The notes under the pieces are model-generated. The model was not told where the DNA came from. It searched no databases and saw nothing but the letters and a program-made list of their open reading frames with translations. A stretch of DNA of 64,000 bases from Capsicum annuum (lineage: Eukaryota > Streptophyta > Magnoliopsida > Solanales > Solanaceae), in assembly GCF_002878395.1 (NCBI RefSeq), contig NC_061115.1, positions 156,964,257 through 157,028,256 on the forward strand. The letters run 5' to 3'. Of the stretch, positions 35,280 through 47,743 are shown one piece after another. Numbering within the stretch: the first letter of the stretch is position 1; each line of letters begins with the position of its first letter. The translations under genes were made by a program, and so were the position numbers.

Positions 35280-35932
35280 TATGCCGGAGTTATGAAGATT
35301 CATAGAGAGATTTTGATCCTTAAGCTTCTATATTACCACCTTGAAGAAACCCTAGCCCAATCTTCTTGAGAGGTTTTTATAGAGAGTTTAGAGTGTTTTT
35401 ATAATCTTCTAAAGTGTTTAAAGGATGACTAACTAGGGTTATAAGATGTAGATTCTTAAGGGCTTGGGGTGGGAAATGTCCAAATTGCCCTTAGCTTAAT
35501 AGCTGTGGAATACTCGTAGGTGGGTCTGAGTGGACCCCTTAAATTGTTATCACATCATACCAGTGGTACCTTAAACTGCCACCAAAACAAAAGGTTGGAC
35601 ACCATATTTTATCCAACATACGACTCCCTTACCTAGCTCATCACTAGTCCATACGACTAGCATATTCTAGTTATATCCAAGGCAGAATATCAAGGGCTAG
35701 ACACTGGGCAATATATGATTAGACTCAACCCTTTCCTCATATCAACATACTACTTGTATGTATTCTCTCATAACCAGGAAAGAGCTTGGCCTATAAAATA
35801 CAGAATAATATATGATTTAGGTCTCTAGACCCATCAATATACCATAAGACACATGGTAAAATTCGTATGATGATCAAAGAGTTCAAAATCAAGGATATTT
35901 TTAAGGATCAAGGTTTGGGTCACCAACAATAT
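35280..35932 (-). repeat. Minus-strand LTR fragment of the E2 family
   Basis: GGAGGAGTAATATGCC at its left matches GGAAGAGTAACATGCC of the E2 LTR (27958). AGAAACCCTAGCCC, then TTATAAGATGTAGATTCTTA and TGTCCAAATTGCCCTTA follow in the same order as at 28030-28190. It ends near TCAAGGTTTGGGTCACCA, where the E2 LTR ends. Both edges are ragged. It directly abuts E3 gag. Confidence 0.65.
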
Positions 35933-37652
35933 CAAGGAATCTATGTATCACCAAATTAAGAATCTCTATAATTGTACACAAGCATATTAAAGGGTCTTAA
36001 ATAACTATCACAAGTCTTGGCTTAAGGTGGGTCAAATAGCATACTTTTAAATCCTTGAAATCATTTAGAATGCAATGTTTAACCTTTACTAGGCTAAGGT
36101 ATTTAAATCCACTATTATATGTTGAGAAAGCCACAAATATCCCTAGGGTAGAAATATCTCCAAATATAGAGCAATTAAGTCTATTTCACCAAAGGTATTG
36201 GCAATTTGGGTAAGTTTTATGCTAAACTCAAGTGACCAAGGAAATATTCTCTTTAGTTTAGTAACTAAAGAATTTTTTACCTAAGCTTAGCCTATAAGGT
36301 CAACTTCACCTAAGGTGTGATAAACTAGGCTAATTATACCTAAAAGGGTATCCAAAATAGCCTAACCTATCCAACTAACCAACGTTTTTCAAGATAGCAC
36401 ACCAAAACCTAAAACCCATCAAAAATCTAATAAAATATAATAAATATACTACGCATTAGCCAAATATAATAGCAAAAAAAACCTAGCCAATCTGATTGCT
36501 GATGAAAGCTTACAAGATCCGCTAAACTAGAAATTTTATCTTTCGAAAAGATTTCACAAGATGCCAAGTTATCAAACTCACATTCTACCCATCAATATAG
36601 GAATAGTGATACCCATATTGCACTATTGTTCTTTACGTATAAAAATCATATCAAAATCCCATATGGATCCTATTTAAGGAAAATCGTATTTTTGAAATAA
36701 ACCTAATGTTCCCACATGCTCAAGGAATCATTACCCTTAAAACGGGATGAATTCCGAGCAAATTTGGGGCTAAAATCAAGACCCCAAGGTTACAGGATGT
36801 TAAGAAAGAAATGGAAATTTTTACCATGTTAAAGGTGAAATCTTACCACAAATCATAAGATACCCAAATAAACAAGTGTTAGATAAGCTCCCCAATCACC
36901 CATAATCCCAAATTTGAAGCTATCTCTCTAATTTGGATTTTATCTCTTTTATAATGTTTGAGGAATAGGCAAAATAGTACAACGAGTGTTTGTTTATACT
37001 CAAACCAAGTGCTCGGAACTCTCTATCGTGACCCAATGTTTGTAATTATGGTATATTGGGTTTTCCTAGAGGATCGTGATCATGATACTTAGACCTTACA
37101 ATTGTGGCTATTCTACCCCGCTCAAGGGAGTCGCGATAGCGACCCCAAATAATCAGTATCACGAAGCACCAAAATCAATCAAGACTTAAAAATTAATCTG
37201 GTATCTTATATACGTAAAGAAACTAAGTAACCATACCAAGTTTGATGATTTTGACTCAATAGAGCAGTCCTAATTCCCAGCTGAGGTTGTTTCAATAAAA
37301 TATGGGCCCCATATCTTATTTCTAATATCTTAACTTTTCAACTAATAGGTTGAAATAATCCCGGGTGTCTCATGAACCAAACCAAAGTTCCACCCATCCT
37401 ATAATTGATATTCCAAATATGCTGGAAAAGTCAAAAATTACATTTGAGATTGTTTGACTAATGTTTTCACCCAGTGGCCTTTTGGAACTAGCTAAGAATT
37501 CAAAATAGAGAATTAGCTTTAAAAACCAAAGAAACTGTCCGATAACCAAACTATTAGTTCCAGTAAGTGATAAATAACTTAGAGAAGCTATAGATAAGGT
37601 CTAACAGAAAAAATAAGAATAAATATGGAAAATGGCATGAAGGGCCATTACA
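35933..37652 (-). repeat. LTR fragment A of the M/B/D family
   Basis: Plus-strand text reads ACAAGTCTTGGCTTAAGGTG, then CTAGGCTAAGGTATTTAAAT, and ends AAGGGCCATTACA. The same order occurs at 59950-61747 (C) and 62350-63917 (D). The LTR therefore starts TGTAATGGCCC on the minus strand. Its U5 side is missing. It directly abuts the truncated Athila LTR at 37653. Confidence 0.7.
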
Positions 37653-38289
37653 TTTATTTACTATTATGTTAACTATTTTATGGTTTTGCAACCCTTAAAA
37701 TACATTCTTAAATATATTGTCAGTTTGAAAGGAGGAATGATACGAACAGAACATGTTGTAGATAGAATAGGATCATAATTCCTCAATTTATTGATGTTAT
37801 GATTTGCATTTTTGAGAGGAATATTCCTAAGTTCCCTATTTAGTTAAATTACAGGATGAAATATGACTGCATTTTACATAGTTATTGCATCCCCGCTCAA
37901 CGATGTAGTTTTGGGGCTAATTTAAATCTTCGATTAGAGGTTTTGAATGCCATAGTCATAATATCAACCCCTTGGATTAACAACAAAAATAATTAACCTA
38001 ACTAACAAAGTTATATAACTTAGTATGATTGTTTGTAGTTCCTTAACTATGGTTTTGTCCCTATTGTTGTTCAAGAACCATTAATTTACCATATTGTCTA
38101 CTTTGTTTTTAGTTTATAACTCTCAAACTCTTTTGGTTGCTTTAGTACTTGATCAAATTTTGATAGTTGAACTAGAATTTAATAGTTTTTTTAGCACAAA
38201 TTCATGTGTGATCAAGACTTGGATTTTTGTAAGGCCACTATATTACTTGGGTGGACCACGTACATTTGTATGTGTGCTTGGGCAAAATA
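37653..38289 (+). repeat. Athila 5' LTR remnant
   Basis: It matches 47118-47743 over its length (for example ATCCCCGCTCAA, then AATTAACCTAAC and CTTAGTATGATTGTT). It ends GGGCAAAATA, the decayed counterpart of GGCACAACA. About 720 bases of the LTR start are absent. A purine-rich GAAAGGAGGAATGATACG near 37728 replaces the GACCAGAAGGATAAACG of the other copy. Confidence 0.78.
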
Positions 38290-38291
38290 AG

Positions 38292-38318
38292 ATTTTTGCG
38301 CCATTAATGTGGACATGT
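38292..38318 (+). other. Athila primer-binding site (tRNA-Asp type, decayed)
   Basis: TTTTTGCGCCATTAATGTGG lies three bases after the LTR and resembles the TTTTTGGCGCCGTTGCCGGGG that follows Athila LTRs, with GGACA then AATTGG as usual downstream wording. Confidence 0.65.
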
Positions 38319-38929
38319 GAATTGGAAACTGTCTTAGCTTTAGTTTTCTTTTTGATTTCTTAAGTTCTAACTACTTGATATTAGCTTCTGAATTTACAAG
38401 CAGAGGTTTACAAAGCTAGTAAGCTGGAAAGGGACTGGGTATTGGTTGAGCCATATACCAAGACAAAGCAATGCTTACACTAATTGAGAAGAGAAACAGT
38501 CCTTCTCTATCAAATCCAATGAATTCAACAATAAGAAGAAGATCATCCTACACCTATGGTTGAAGATCTGCCAGCCCACAAGACAGTTTACAAATTGGAA
38601 ATCCTATTTATGACTAATGTTACCTCCTTCATTCGTAGATCCACTGTAGGAGGTAATTTGAGTTGAAACAGAACATGGTGAAACTTTTGTACAACAACGA
38701 ACAAGTTATTGGCTTGACATACGAAGATCAACATGTTCACTTGTTTAATTTTTTAGAGATTAGTGACATGTTCATACCCACTGCGGTATCCACAGATTAT
38801 GTGAGGCTAAAACTCTTCCCCTTTTCACTATTGGTGGAAGAAAAGAAGTGGTGAAATGCTGAGCCGATAGGTTACACCACTACATTGGATGACTTGGCCA
38901 AGAAATCCTTATTTGTTCCATTTTATCCG

Positions 38930-39785
38930 GAAAGACTATAATATTATGTAGTGAGATTTTGATCTTAAAGTAAAAGTTGTATGAGAATTTGTATCATGCT
39001 TGGGAGAGGTTCAACTCTCTCCTTAAGGACTAGCCAGATCACTAGCAGTCCAATGATGTATTAGCTCACACCTTTTTTGATGAACTTGACGATAATATTA
39101 AAATTTTTATAGATTCAGCTGCAGGTGGACAAGCATTGGAGAAAACTTGTTATGAGATCTATACCTTGTTTAAATGTATTGCACAAGGAATTTTTGGCTA
39201 GCATGGTGACACATCCATTAGTGTAGTGAAAAAGGCTACAAGTATGATTGATGTTGATAGTGTCACATCTTTTATCGCTGTATTGGCTGCCCTTAAGAAT
39301 CAGATGATGACACAATTTAGCAAGTTGGGGGTAAATATATCCCAAGGTTAAGTGAATGTAGTTCATCACACCATATTTTAGTGTGAGATTTATGGCAATC
39401 GTGGTCATTCTGCAGACCATTATGGGGCAAACCTAGAGTTTTTCCACTCGGTGGGCAATGCATAGAAGCCAAATTATGCAAATGCCTATCACCAAAAGTG
39501 GCAGACTCAACCTAATTATCCATGGGATAATAATCAGATTTAGTAGTTTTTGCAGCAACATAATACACAAGCAAGTAATATGGAGGATACATTGAAGAAT
39601 ATCTTTTCCAAGCAAGAAGATATGGCTGCTAAAATTAAAAATCAACAAACTAAATAGAAGAAGTTGGAGAAACAACCGACGCAACTAACTCAGGTGTAGA
39701 ATACCGGATCCCAAGGTAGATTTCCAGGTGATAATGAATATCCAAAGCATGTTATGACAATCACCTTAAGGAGTGGTAGATTATG
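38930..39785 (+). pseudogene. gag: Athila gag remnant
   Basis: The frame includes YENLYHAWERFNSLLKD, then LAHTFFDELDDNIKIFIDSA and AGGQALEKTCYEIYTLFKCI. These match the Athila capsid order (yeaWERFkeLLkxcP, then FYdGL, then DaaaGGsl). After a stop come CEIYGNRGHSADHYG (zinc-knuckle-like, decayed), WQTQPNYPWDNNQ (usually hPNFSWxNNQ), KNQQTK then KKLEKQPTQLTQV, and HVMTITLRSGRL, the KAITLRSGR end of Athila gag. There are about eight stops. The minus-strand open frames over this region are shadows. Confidence 0.82.
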
Positions 39786-40080
39786 TGATATAGTTTTATA
39801 GCACTTTTGATGCTTAAAACGATGAAAATGTACATGTTGCGTAGGTTGTTTGTGATATATTATGGGTTTTGGTGTTATGTTTTGAAGGAAAATAGGTTTT
39901 AGGACTATTCTTGAAGAAAGGAGCAGAAGTTTGAGTTTTAGGCCACTGTAGTGGGAAACTTTCGCCTGTATGTGCAACATACAGTCCACAAGTGAAATAT
40001 TAGGTGTCAGAAATTCAGATCCAGAGACTCAGAAGCTTAGAAAGGAAGACCCTGTCACTGATGGAGGGCACCTACAGCCC
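39786..40080 (+). other. Athila interior, no coding landmark
   Basis: This stretch follows the gag end and contains AACTTTCGCCTGTATGTGC and GTCACTGATGGAGGGCACC. I recognise no protease or RT here. The next element starts at 40081. Confidence 0.4.
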
Positions 40081-41240
40081 TGTCACAACCTGATTCACAA
40101 GTTGTGATGGCACTTGGTAAAGCCTACCAGTAGGTAAGCCAACGCCGTAACTGGAAGCTAATGCAATGGATTACTTTGGTAGAAACACCCAACAAGGGCC
40201 ACAATAAACGAACACAATTTTAAACTGCAATGTTCCATAATTGACAATTAACTATGGACATCAATTCCTATGACCTAGTTATATCAGTACAAGAGCATCT
40301 AAGTTTGACAATTGGAAATAAAACTCAAAGTCTAAATAGTCTTATACATTAATATCGAATACAAAAGACTGAATAAAGATAGGAGGGAAGTGGGCAACCC
40401 AAAACTGCAAGAGCTCACCCTTACTCCAAGTGATCAGCACTGCACAATCTCAAATAAACGGCAACAACTAGTACTTAGATATGCACCAAAAAGGTATAGA
40501 AGTATAGTATGAGTACTAAAACAATGGGTACTTATTAGGCATCATCATCCAACTAAGATAAATTATGATATAAAGATGATATCTCTAAGTCAAGTTATAT
40601 AATCGAACCTGAATCATCTTCATTATCACAGAATAAAATAATCGATCAACTAGAACAATAATACAACATCTCATATCAATACATACCATACCATCATAAA
40701 AAGTGTGTAAGCAATACAGAAGCATAATCGACGCTTACATAATCACATTTACATAAATATAAATTTAAACGCACAAACACCCATTAGCGTATAAAGTAAA
40801 AGAACTCACCACGACGTCCCATACAACCAAGAAGTACACACATGGAAAAATAATGTAAAGAACTTATCCCAGCGTCCCATACAACTAGAGAGTGCATTAA
40901 AGGATTAAACCATTAGGAAATTGCATATGTAACAAATATCTCAATATCCAAGGCTCATCACTTTTCATTCAACGGTTTCAACAATTCCCATCAAAGGCCA
41001 TTTATCAAGATTCACAATCATCATCAATTACAAAAATTGAAATAACAAACACCAAAGTAATCATAACTATATTCACATAGCCATTTAGATCTCTATGATA
41101 CCAATTCCCTCTATCTAGTCATTATTAACTAGCCAACACTTATTTTTAGACAACTAGTTTCCTAGTCATTATAAGACCTCCAATCATTATCCTAACCAAT
41201 TCTTTATATATTCCTCCTTAATGAAGTAGCAACTAATTAT

Positions 41241-41945
41241 TAATCACTAAATAGCCAACATCCACATCTAGTCAAGATGTACAACTAAACCATAATAATC
41301 ATTTAACCAAAGCTCATTCCTAGCTATTATAAGTTCACTAGTCATAATATAGGAAAAAGGTTACATATTGCCATATTTTAACTAAACAAAGTCCACCAAC
41401 TAGTATGCTAGTCTTCTAGCCATCAAGTAATATAACCACTTTACATAGACAACTAGTTATGACACAACCTATTTTACTAGGTGAAATTTCATAATTTATC
41501 CATTTTAATCACTAAATAGCCAACATCCACACGTAGTAAAGATGTACAACAAAACCATAATCATCATTTAACCAAAGATCATTCCTATCTATTATAATTT
41601 CACTAGTCATAATATAGTAAAAAGGTTACATAATATCAAACACACTCATCTATCTATAAACCAACTCCTCTCAATAGTTAGAACCATAAATCTTTATGTC
41701 CTTATTTAAGAAACCAATTATATTACCTACTAGACATCAATATCACCAATCCTCAACAATGCTAAGTTTATTAACATCATTAACCATTTTACAACCATAA
41801 TTACTAGTTACTACATTTTAACTAAACAAGGTCCACCAACTAGTATTCTAGTCTCCAAGCCATCAAGTAATATTACCACTTTATATAGACAACTACTTAT
41901 CACATAACCTATTTTACTAGGTGAAATTTCATAATTTATCCATTT
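41241..41945. repeat. Tandem segmental duplication inside LTR B
   Basis: Segment 41241-41507 recurs as two pieces at 41508-41643 and 41813-41945, separated by 169 extra bases. Landmarks are CACTAAATAGCCAACATCCA (both at the start), GTCCACCAACTAGTAT and ACCTATTTTACTAGGTGAAA (both at the end). Copies differ at roughly one base in ten by eye. Confidence 0.85.
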
Positions 41946-42182
41946 ATTAAAGCCAAATGTATCCACTGGGTGAACCCTTATTTCTACATATGATTATCCT
42001 TACCAATTAGTTTTAACTCGTTATTCAACATATTCTACTTCTATTCACTAATTAGAATTAACAAGATCTAGGCCACTTAACAAGTTATTAATGGTATAGA
42101 ATTATAGATAACTTCCCAAGGAAAACATCTTATCATAATACACATACTAGCTTTATCATACAAGTGCATAACCACACGTATA

Positions 42183-42207
42183 CATATATATATATATATA
42201 TATATTT
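42183..42207. repeat. (AT)n microsatellite in LTR B
   Basis: About twelve AT units lie directly before the minisatellite. Confidence 0.9.
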
Positions 42208-42239
42208 ATATATTCTTACCATACATAGTATTACCATAA

Positions 42240-42600
42240 CGTCGATATGTCCTCTGAGTTTATCGGGCATCATCATAACATAAATACTTTTTCTACCTTC
42301 ATTGGGTATCATCACAACATCAATACAATACCCTTTTTTGTGGTGTCAGGCATCATCATATCATCAATATATCCTTCGGATGTATCGGGCATCATAATAT
42401 CATCAATATATCCTCTGGACTTATCGGCCATTATCATATCATCAGTATGTCCTCTGGACATGCCGAACATCAACAATCATCAATATATCTTCCAAACTTG
42501 GTGGACATAATAATATAATCAATATATCTTCCGTACTTGTTGGGCATCATAATATCATCAACATATCTTCAGGACTTTTCGGGCATTGTAATATCAACAA
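42240..42600. repeat. Minisatellite, 39-bp unit
   Basis: About eight diverged units share ATCAATATATCC, CTCTGGAC and TTATCGGGCATCAT. Central units (42363-42440) repeat at exactly 39 bases, so the array reads as 13-residue repeats in an open frame (42247-42510). That frame is a by-product of the period. Confidence 0.85.
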
Positions 42601-44850
42601 CATTCACTATAGTGTCAATATTCACCATAATATAAATATATATATATGGATATGTAGACAAATCATTGACAAGTACAAGCCCCACAAATCATAGTGTAAA
42701 AGAAGAAAAGAAAGACATATCATCATATCTCACCATTCATAATCAATAGATTATAATCGTAAGTGCATGAAAAAAATATCCATATGGTGTGAACACTCAA
42801 TCCATTACCGGTCTTAACATGACATTAGCATGGTCAATTATTAGTATTGGTTATATCTTCTAGAGTCTCTCTTAATAGGCATGATTAAAAAATACTAGCA
42901 CAAAGGGATTCTTTGGAACCAACATAAGTTTGGTCACTAGTCTTGAGGATAATATGACTATTAACATAATCCACGGCTCACGTAGTAAACTAGCCAATAG
43001 GCTAAGTGAAAGCATAGCCATAGGTTCAATACACAAGACTTTCTAATGCTATCCAAATAGTGACAATAAGATCTCAATCAAGCATGGACATTATTTTAGA
43101 GTCAACATCATGAATAAACCATTTACCATGTTTAGCCATAATATTATCATAACAACATTCTTGGTGTTCAACACGTATCTAGGTAACTAATGAAGTTACA
43201 TAGTTCAAGGTTAAAGCGGGTTAAGCTCCGCATCTACTAACTATCTCAAATTATCTTCATCAAGTATAAATTCTACCCAGAAATAGACTAAGGTATCTAA
43301 ATCATGTCTTAAAGGTCTTTCAATCAACACTAGTTCAACAAGACAATTCTTACTCAAGTAGCACTCCTAAGTCATCCAAATCATCTAATGCCAATATCAC
43401 TTCTAGCCATATCTAGATCATGTTACTCCTAAGATAAGTGAAAAAGGTCACTCACATCTAACTAGATCAACTACAATATTCTTATGCTAGTCATGAGATG
43501 ACAAGTCCAACTACCAAGGTACTAGACTATGGGTCAAGTATCACACTTAATGTGTTCAAAGGACTAAATTATTCAGCTAATCCAAAACATTACCATCTAC
43601 CATTTAAACATCTAAGACTCCACCCAATCTTACAACAATAAAACTCAATCTATTAAAAGTAAGCCTAACCTACCTCGAATACAAATATAGCTCAAGAACC
43701 AACAATATTCATTTTTCCTTTCCTCAAAGCATCTCCAAGGATCCACTCTATCAAAAACATAATCTATGAATTAATACAAGAATAAATACACCGATATTGT
43801 ACTATTTTTCATTGGGTCCAAAACAACACCAAAAACACCCATGTAAGTCCTACAAATGGAATAAGTTTTCGAGGCCAACCCATTGTTCAAATACTAATAA
43901 GGAGTTATGAACCTTAATCAATTAGTGCAAAGCAACAATATTTGTATCTAAAATCAAGTCTCAATCCATTAGGGGTATTAGGTATAACAATCAATAATTT
44001 AATATTAAAATTAAAGTAATCTTACCTTAGATTAGATGCTTATCTCAAATATGAAAGTTGTTTAAGATCCCAATCAACACCCAAAACAAACTACCAAGAC
44101 TATCATCTCTATTAGCATTTTAGAGGCTCAAAACAATTAAGGAATAGCAAACTTTTGGCCTAATAGAGCCTTTAAATGGCCCATCCAAGTCCAATGCGAT
44201 CGCGATACTTGCTGCACTGAGAGATGGCTGAAACTTAAAATTTTATTCCAAATTTTGGACAAGGCCTTGGGATGCATCCAAAGTCTAATATAGGAAAAAA
44301 GATATGTAACCACACTTATTTTGATATTTTGGATGCGTTGGAAAAGTTGGATCTTCGATCAGAATATGTTTTGACTAAAATTGGGCCCTACACCTAAATT
44401 TCCAATTTATCAACTTTTCAACCCATATGTCAAAATGAGTTAGGGTGTAACAGGACCTAAATCAAAGGTCTAACCAACCTAACATTGATATTATGGAGCT
44501 GATGGTATAATATAAATTCAAATCCGATATCATTTTACTGAAGTTTTTGCCTGATGGCCATTTGCAACCAACGAAGACTTCTAAATGGGGGAATGGTTCG
44601 AAAAACCTAATGAACTGCCCGATAATAGAACAATTATTTCTAGCAAGTCATAAATATTTCTAGCAAGTCATAAATGACATGGGGAAGATATAGAAAACCT
44701 ATAATGGTGAAAATAAGATAATGGTATCATCGATATGGAAAATCGCTAATGATATGGGAAAGATATGGAAAAGATCTAATGGAAAATCTCTTCCTAGCTA
44801 ATGGTATGATCAAGGGTATCAAATAATTCAACAAGCGGGAATGTAATCTT

Positions 44851-46228
44851 TGTTTTGACAACTATTAATTTTCACAATCTGATAGATAATTAGTTTTCCA
44901 TCTTAATATTGCAAAATCAATATTGAGAAACCATTGACCTTTTCTCCTTCCAACCCAAATCTGTTAAGGGCTATTTTAGTGGGGTTCACTATCTAGGATA
45001 GTGGTTACTTTCATTGGTGTTGGTTCGTCAGTGTTTGGATTTATGGAGAAATAAAAGAGAACGGAGAGAGAGAAAGGGGTTAGCTGGGTTGACTGGAACA
45101 AAGGAAAGACAAAGAGAAAAGAATGGGATCGACGCCAATGGCGGTTTCGTCGGCTAACAATGTTTTTGCCAGTAAAGTTATGGCACAGTAACATCAGAGA
45201 GAGAAAGGAAAGAGACGGTAGTTTTGGGTAAGATGATAAAGAGTTTTTCCCCATTTATCATTGAAGTATTTTTGTAGAGAAAATGAATAATAAAGTGGAC
45301 CCACTTGCACCAAAAATTTACATATATCTTTATATATAATAAAACGTCTTACTTATTCTTTAATCCACTAGTCATAACCATACACATTATATGCACTGCA
45401 TTTACATACACACATACATATATAGATTTACACACAATATAATTTTCTTTTAAATGTATGTAGCATGTAAATCTCTAGAAACTAAGAGTTATACTTATAA
45501 AATCATAGTCAGGTATATCTGGGTAACACATGTTGTACACATGACATAGAATGCCTTTGGTAGGCCATCATATATGTATTTGTATTAAAAGTAGGTACAA
45601 GACAACACTTAGGCAAATTACTAGGACCTTATAATGATGACTTACTCGTAAGCACTTATATGATAAGTTAGTAAGGTATATTCTTAGGTAATAGTTTACA
45701 TGGCATATTTTTCCCCTATCCCTCATAAGTTATAGTTTTATATAAGATTTTTTAGTAGTTAGTCATCCGTAGTTCCTTATTTTGTTGTTTGATTTCTTAA
45801 GCATCCTTCTACATCTGCTTGTTATTATGTTTGTTTTACATACTAGTACATATTTTTTATGTACTAATGCCCCTACATTTTGGAGCATTGCATTTCTACA
45901 AGGACAGGATCAACTCTATTGATGAGTAAACTTCTATACCAGGTACTTGTTTATATTCAGAAAAGAAGTTGGTAAGCTCATCTCTTACTTGGGGCTAATA
46001 AACATCGAGTATTATTTAATTATTTTTCTAATTATAGTTTGGGTATATAAGAGAACTACCCTGACCACCTTAAATATTATAGTTTAAAATTCTTAGAAGC
46101 ACCGCATGCAGAGAAAAGTTATCATATGGGGTCATAGTTTCCTATATTTGTCTCATATTAGTATTCAATGGAATAAAATTGATTTGTACATACCCCTTTA
46201 TTATATTTATGAGTAGTAACTCTTCTGC

Positions 46229-46283
<55 letters not shown>

Positions 46284-46400
46284 CATATAACTCATGCTCA
46301 TACTATTTTTGTATGTCCTTTCTAGATAAGGTGCTGACATTTCATGATCTTGATTCTTAAGTGAAGAGTTTTTTGAGGACATAAAAGGATTTATGTGTGG
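44851..46400 (+). other. Unassigned interior of the Athila element
   Basis: There is no pol. At 44930-45300 a GC-richer patch is pyrimidine-rich on the minus strand (CTCTCTCTCCG runs) and resembles a plant 5' leader; it includes the dyad CACTATCTAGGATAGTG (44987-45003). Text at 45840-45910 (TGTACTAATGCCCCTACATT) resembles long gypsy LTRs. Just before 46401, CATGATCTTGATTC and GAGGACATAAAAGGAT resemble the usual end of Athila interiors. Confidence 0.4.
46232..46277. repeat. (AT)n microsatellite
   Basis: A perfect run of about 23 AT units lies in the Athila interior, about 125 bases before the 3' LTR. It is the longest perfect array in the window. Confidence 0.95.
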
Positions 46401-47743
46401 TGTGATGATCTTAGGTGGATATATGCACCTAATTTTTGTTATCTATGCTTAATTAGATTAGTTTTAAGGGCATCTCATAGGATTAATGAGCTAATCTTGA
46501 TATAAATAAGAATGTAAGAGTTAAGTTGTGTGATGTTAATGTTTAAGGTATGACATAAGTTGGTGAGATTATTGAAATGATAAATGGATGATATAAAAAA
46601 TGGAAATCAATAGGAAATATCACCACAAATCTTGTCCTTGAAGGACTAATGCATGGAACAAAGCATTACAAAATCTAGAAATTTGGGACTCATTGGCATG
46701 CTACAGACTTTATGCACACCGATAAGGGTGTGGCGCGCTCTTGGTTGTATTTTGGGATGTACAAACCATTATAACTCCAGGTTATTGAAATGGCACATAG
46801 CATAGATGGCGCGATATTTGCATGGTAGACTATTGTGTTACGAATGGGCAGCTTGGTCCTATTATTATAGATAGGACTATTCAACTCTTTGGAAAACACT
46901 TGGACGACATAGGGTCATGGACACATGATTGAGGAGGCTTCCATTAGGGTTTTTATACCTCTACTATAGTTTATTCTTGTATTATAACATGGATTCATCT
47001 GTCATGACTACATATATGTTCATAGGTCGCTAAACACCCTTTCTCGTGGTTAAAGCCAAGAACATGATTACTCTTGTCATGATTGAATTAGTTTTGGTTA
47101 TTTTTCATGGTTGGTTTTTTATTTACCTTTGTGTTAACTATTATTAGGTTTTTTGACCCTTTTAATACATACTTAATTCTATCGTGAGACCAGAAGGATA
47201 AACGATAGGATAAAATGTAGGGTAGATAGAATAGGATTGTAATCTCTCAATTTAATGAGGTTATGATTTGCATTTAGTATAGGAATATACCTATGTGCCC
47301 TATTTGGTTGAATTATAGGATGAATTATGAATGCATTTAATTTAGTTCTTATATCCCCGCTCAATGATATATTTGCAGCTGTAAGTTAGTTGATCAGAGT
47401 TTAGGAAGGGGATAGTCAAACTATAAACCCCATGGACCAACAACTAAGATAATTAACCTAACCAATGAAATTATAGCTTAGTATGATTGTTCGTTGTGCC
47501 TTAACTCTAGTTTTCCCCATTATTGTTCAAGAAACTGTAATTTACCATACGGTCCATTTTGGTTTGAGATTATAACTCTCAAACTATTTTGGCTACTTTG
47601 TCACTTACTTAAATCTTTATAGTTGAACTAGAATTATATTGTTGTTTAACACAAGTCCCTGTGGTTTTGATATTTGGCTTTTCATAAGGACACTCTATTA
47701 CTTTAGTAGACCATGTACACTAGTGTGTGTTCTTGGCACAACA
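46401..47743 (+). repeat. Athila 3' LTR
   Basis: It begins TGTGATGATCTTAGG, preceded by the purine-rich GGATTTATGTGTGG, and ends TTCTTGGCACAACA. Its last 626 bases match the truncated 5' copy (37653-38289). What follows (47744 on) is gag-leader sequence of another element in the opposite orientation. Confidence 0.72.

Larger units (their letters stand above)
40081..44850 (-). repeat. LTR B: long minus-strand LTR of the M family with internal repeats
   Basis: Plus-strand text begins TGTCACAACCTGATTCACAA and proceeds with wording shared with M (ATGCACCAAAAAGG near 40480; AAAGGGATTC and AAGCGGGTTAAGC further on), ending in decayed sequence near 44850. It is longer than the M LTR, mainly because of 40620-42180. 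That part holds a tandem duplication and repeats of CGTCCCATACAAC (40816, 40873). A donor-like GAG|GTAGGTTAGG occurs on the minus strand (GT at 43673-43672). The right end is uncertain by about 100 bases, and no target duplication was found. Confidence 0.55.
37653..47743 (+). mobile_element. Athila-type gypsy element, 5' LTR truncated, pol not found
   Basis: Direct LTR copies lie at 37653-38289 (only the last half) and 46401-47743. After the first comes a primer site of the tRNA-Asp type and a gag with Athila landmarks. The interior is interrupted by LTR B (40081 to about 44850). No RT or integrase is recognised in the rest. The 3' LTR end lies in the gag leader of element M, so this element probably inserted into M or was joined to it by deletion. 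Confidence 0.72.

Noticed and set aside
39115..39989. Three minus-strand open frames over the Athila gag
   Set aside because: They are shadows of the plus-strand gag, which has clear family motifs.
42247..42510. 87-residue open frame with 13-residue repeats
   Set aside because: The repeats come from a 39-bp minisatellite whose period is a multiple of three. There is no gene context or codon signal.
42240..42600. CRISPR-like array
   Set aside because: Units are contiguous and diverged without unique spacers, in plant repeat DNA.
44976..45254. 92-residue minus-strand open frame
   Set aside because: It is low-complexity Ser/Phe/Leu from CT-rich DNA. It may be a leader-like patch, but it is not supported as a protein.
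46158..46382. Open frame with an alternating Ile-Tyr run
   Set aside because: It is a translation of the (AT)n microsatellite.
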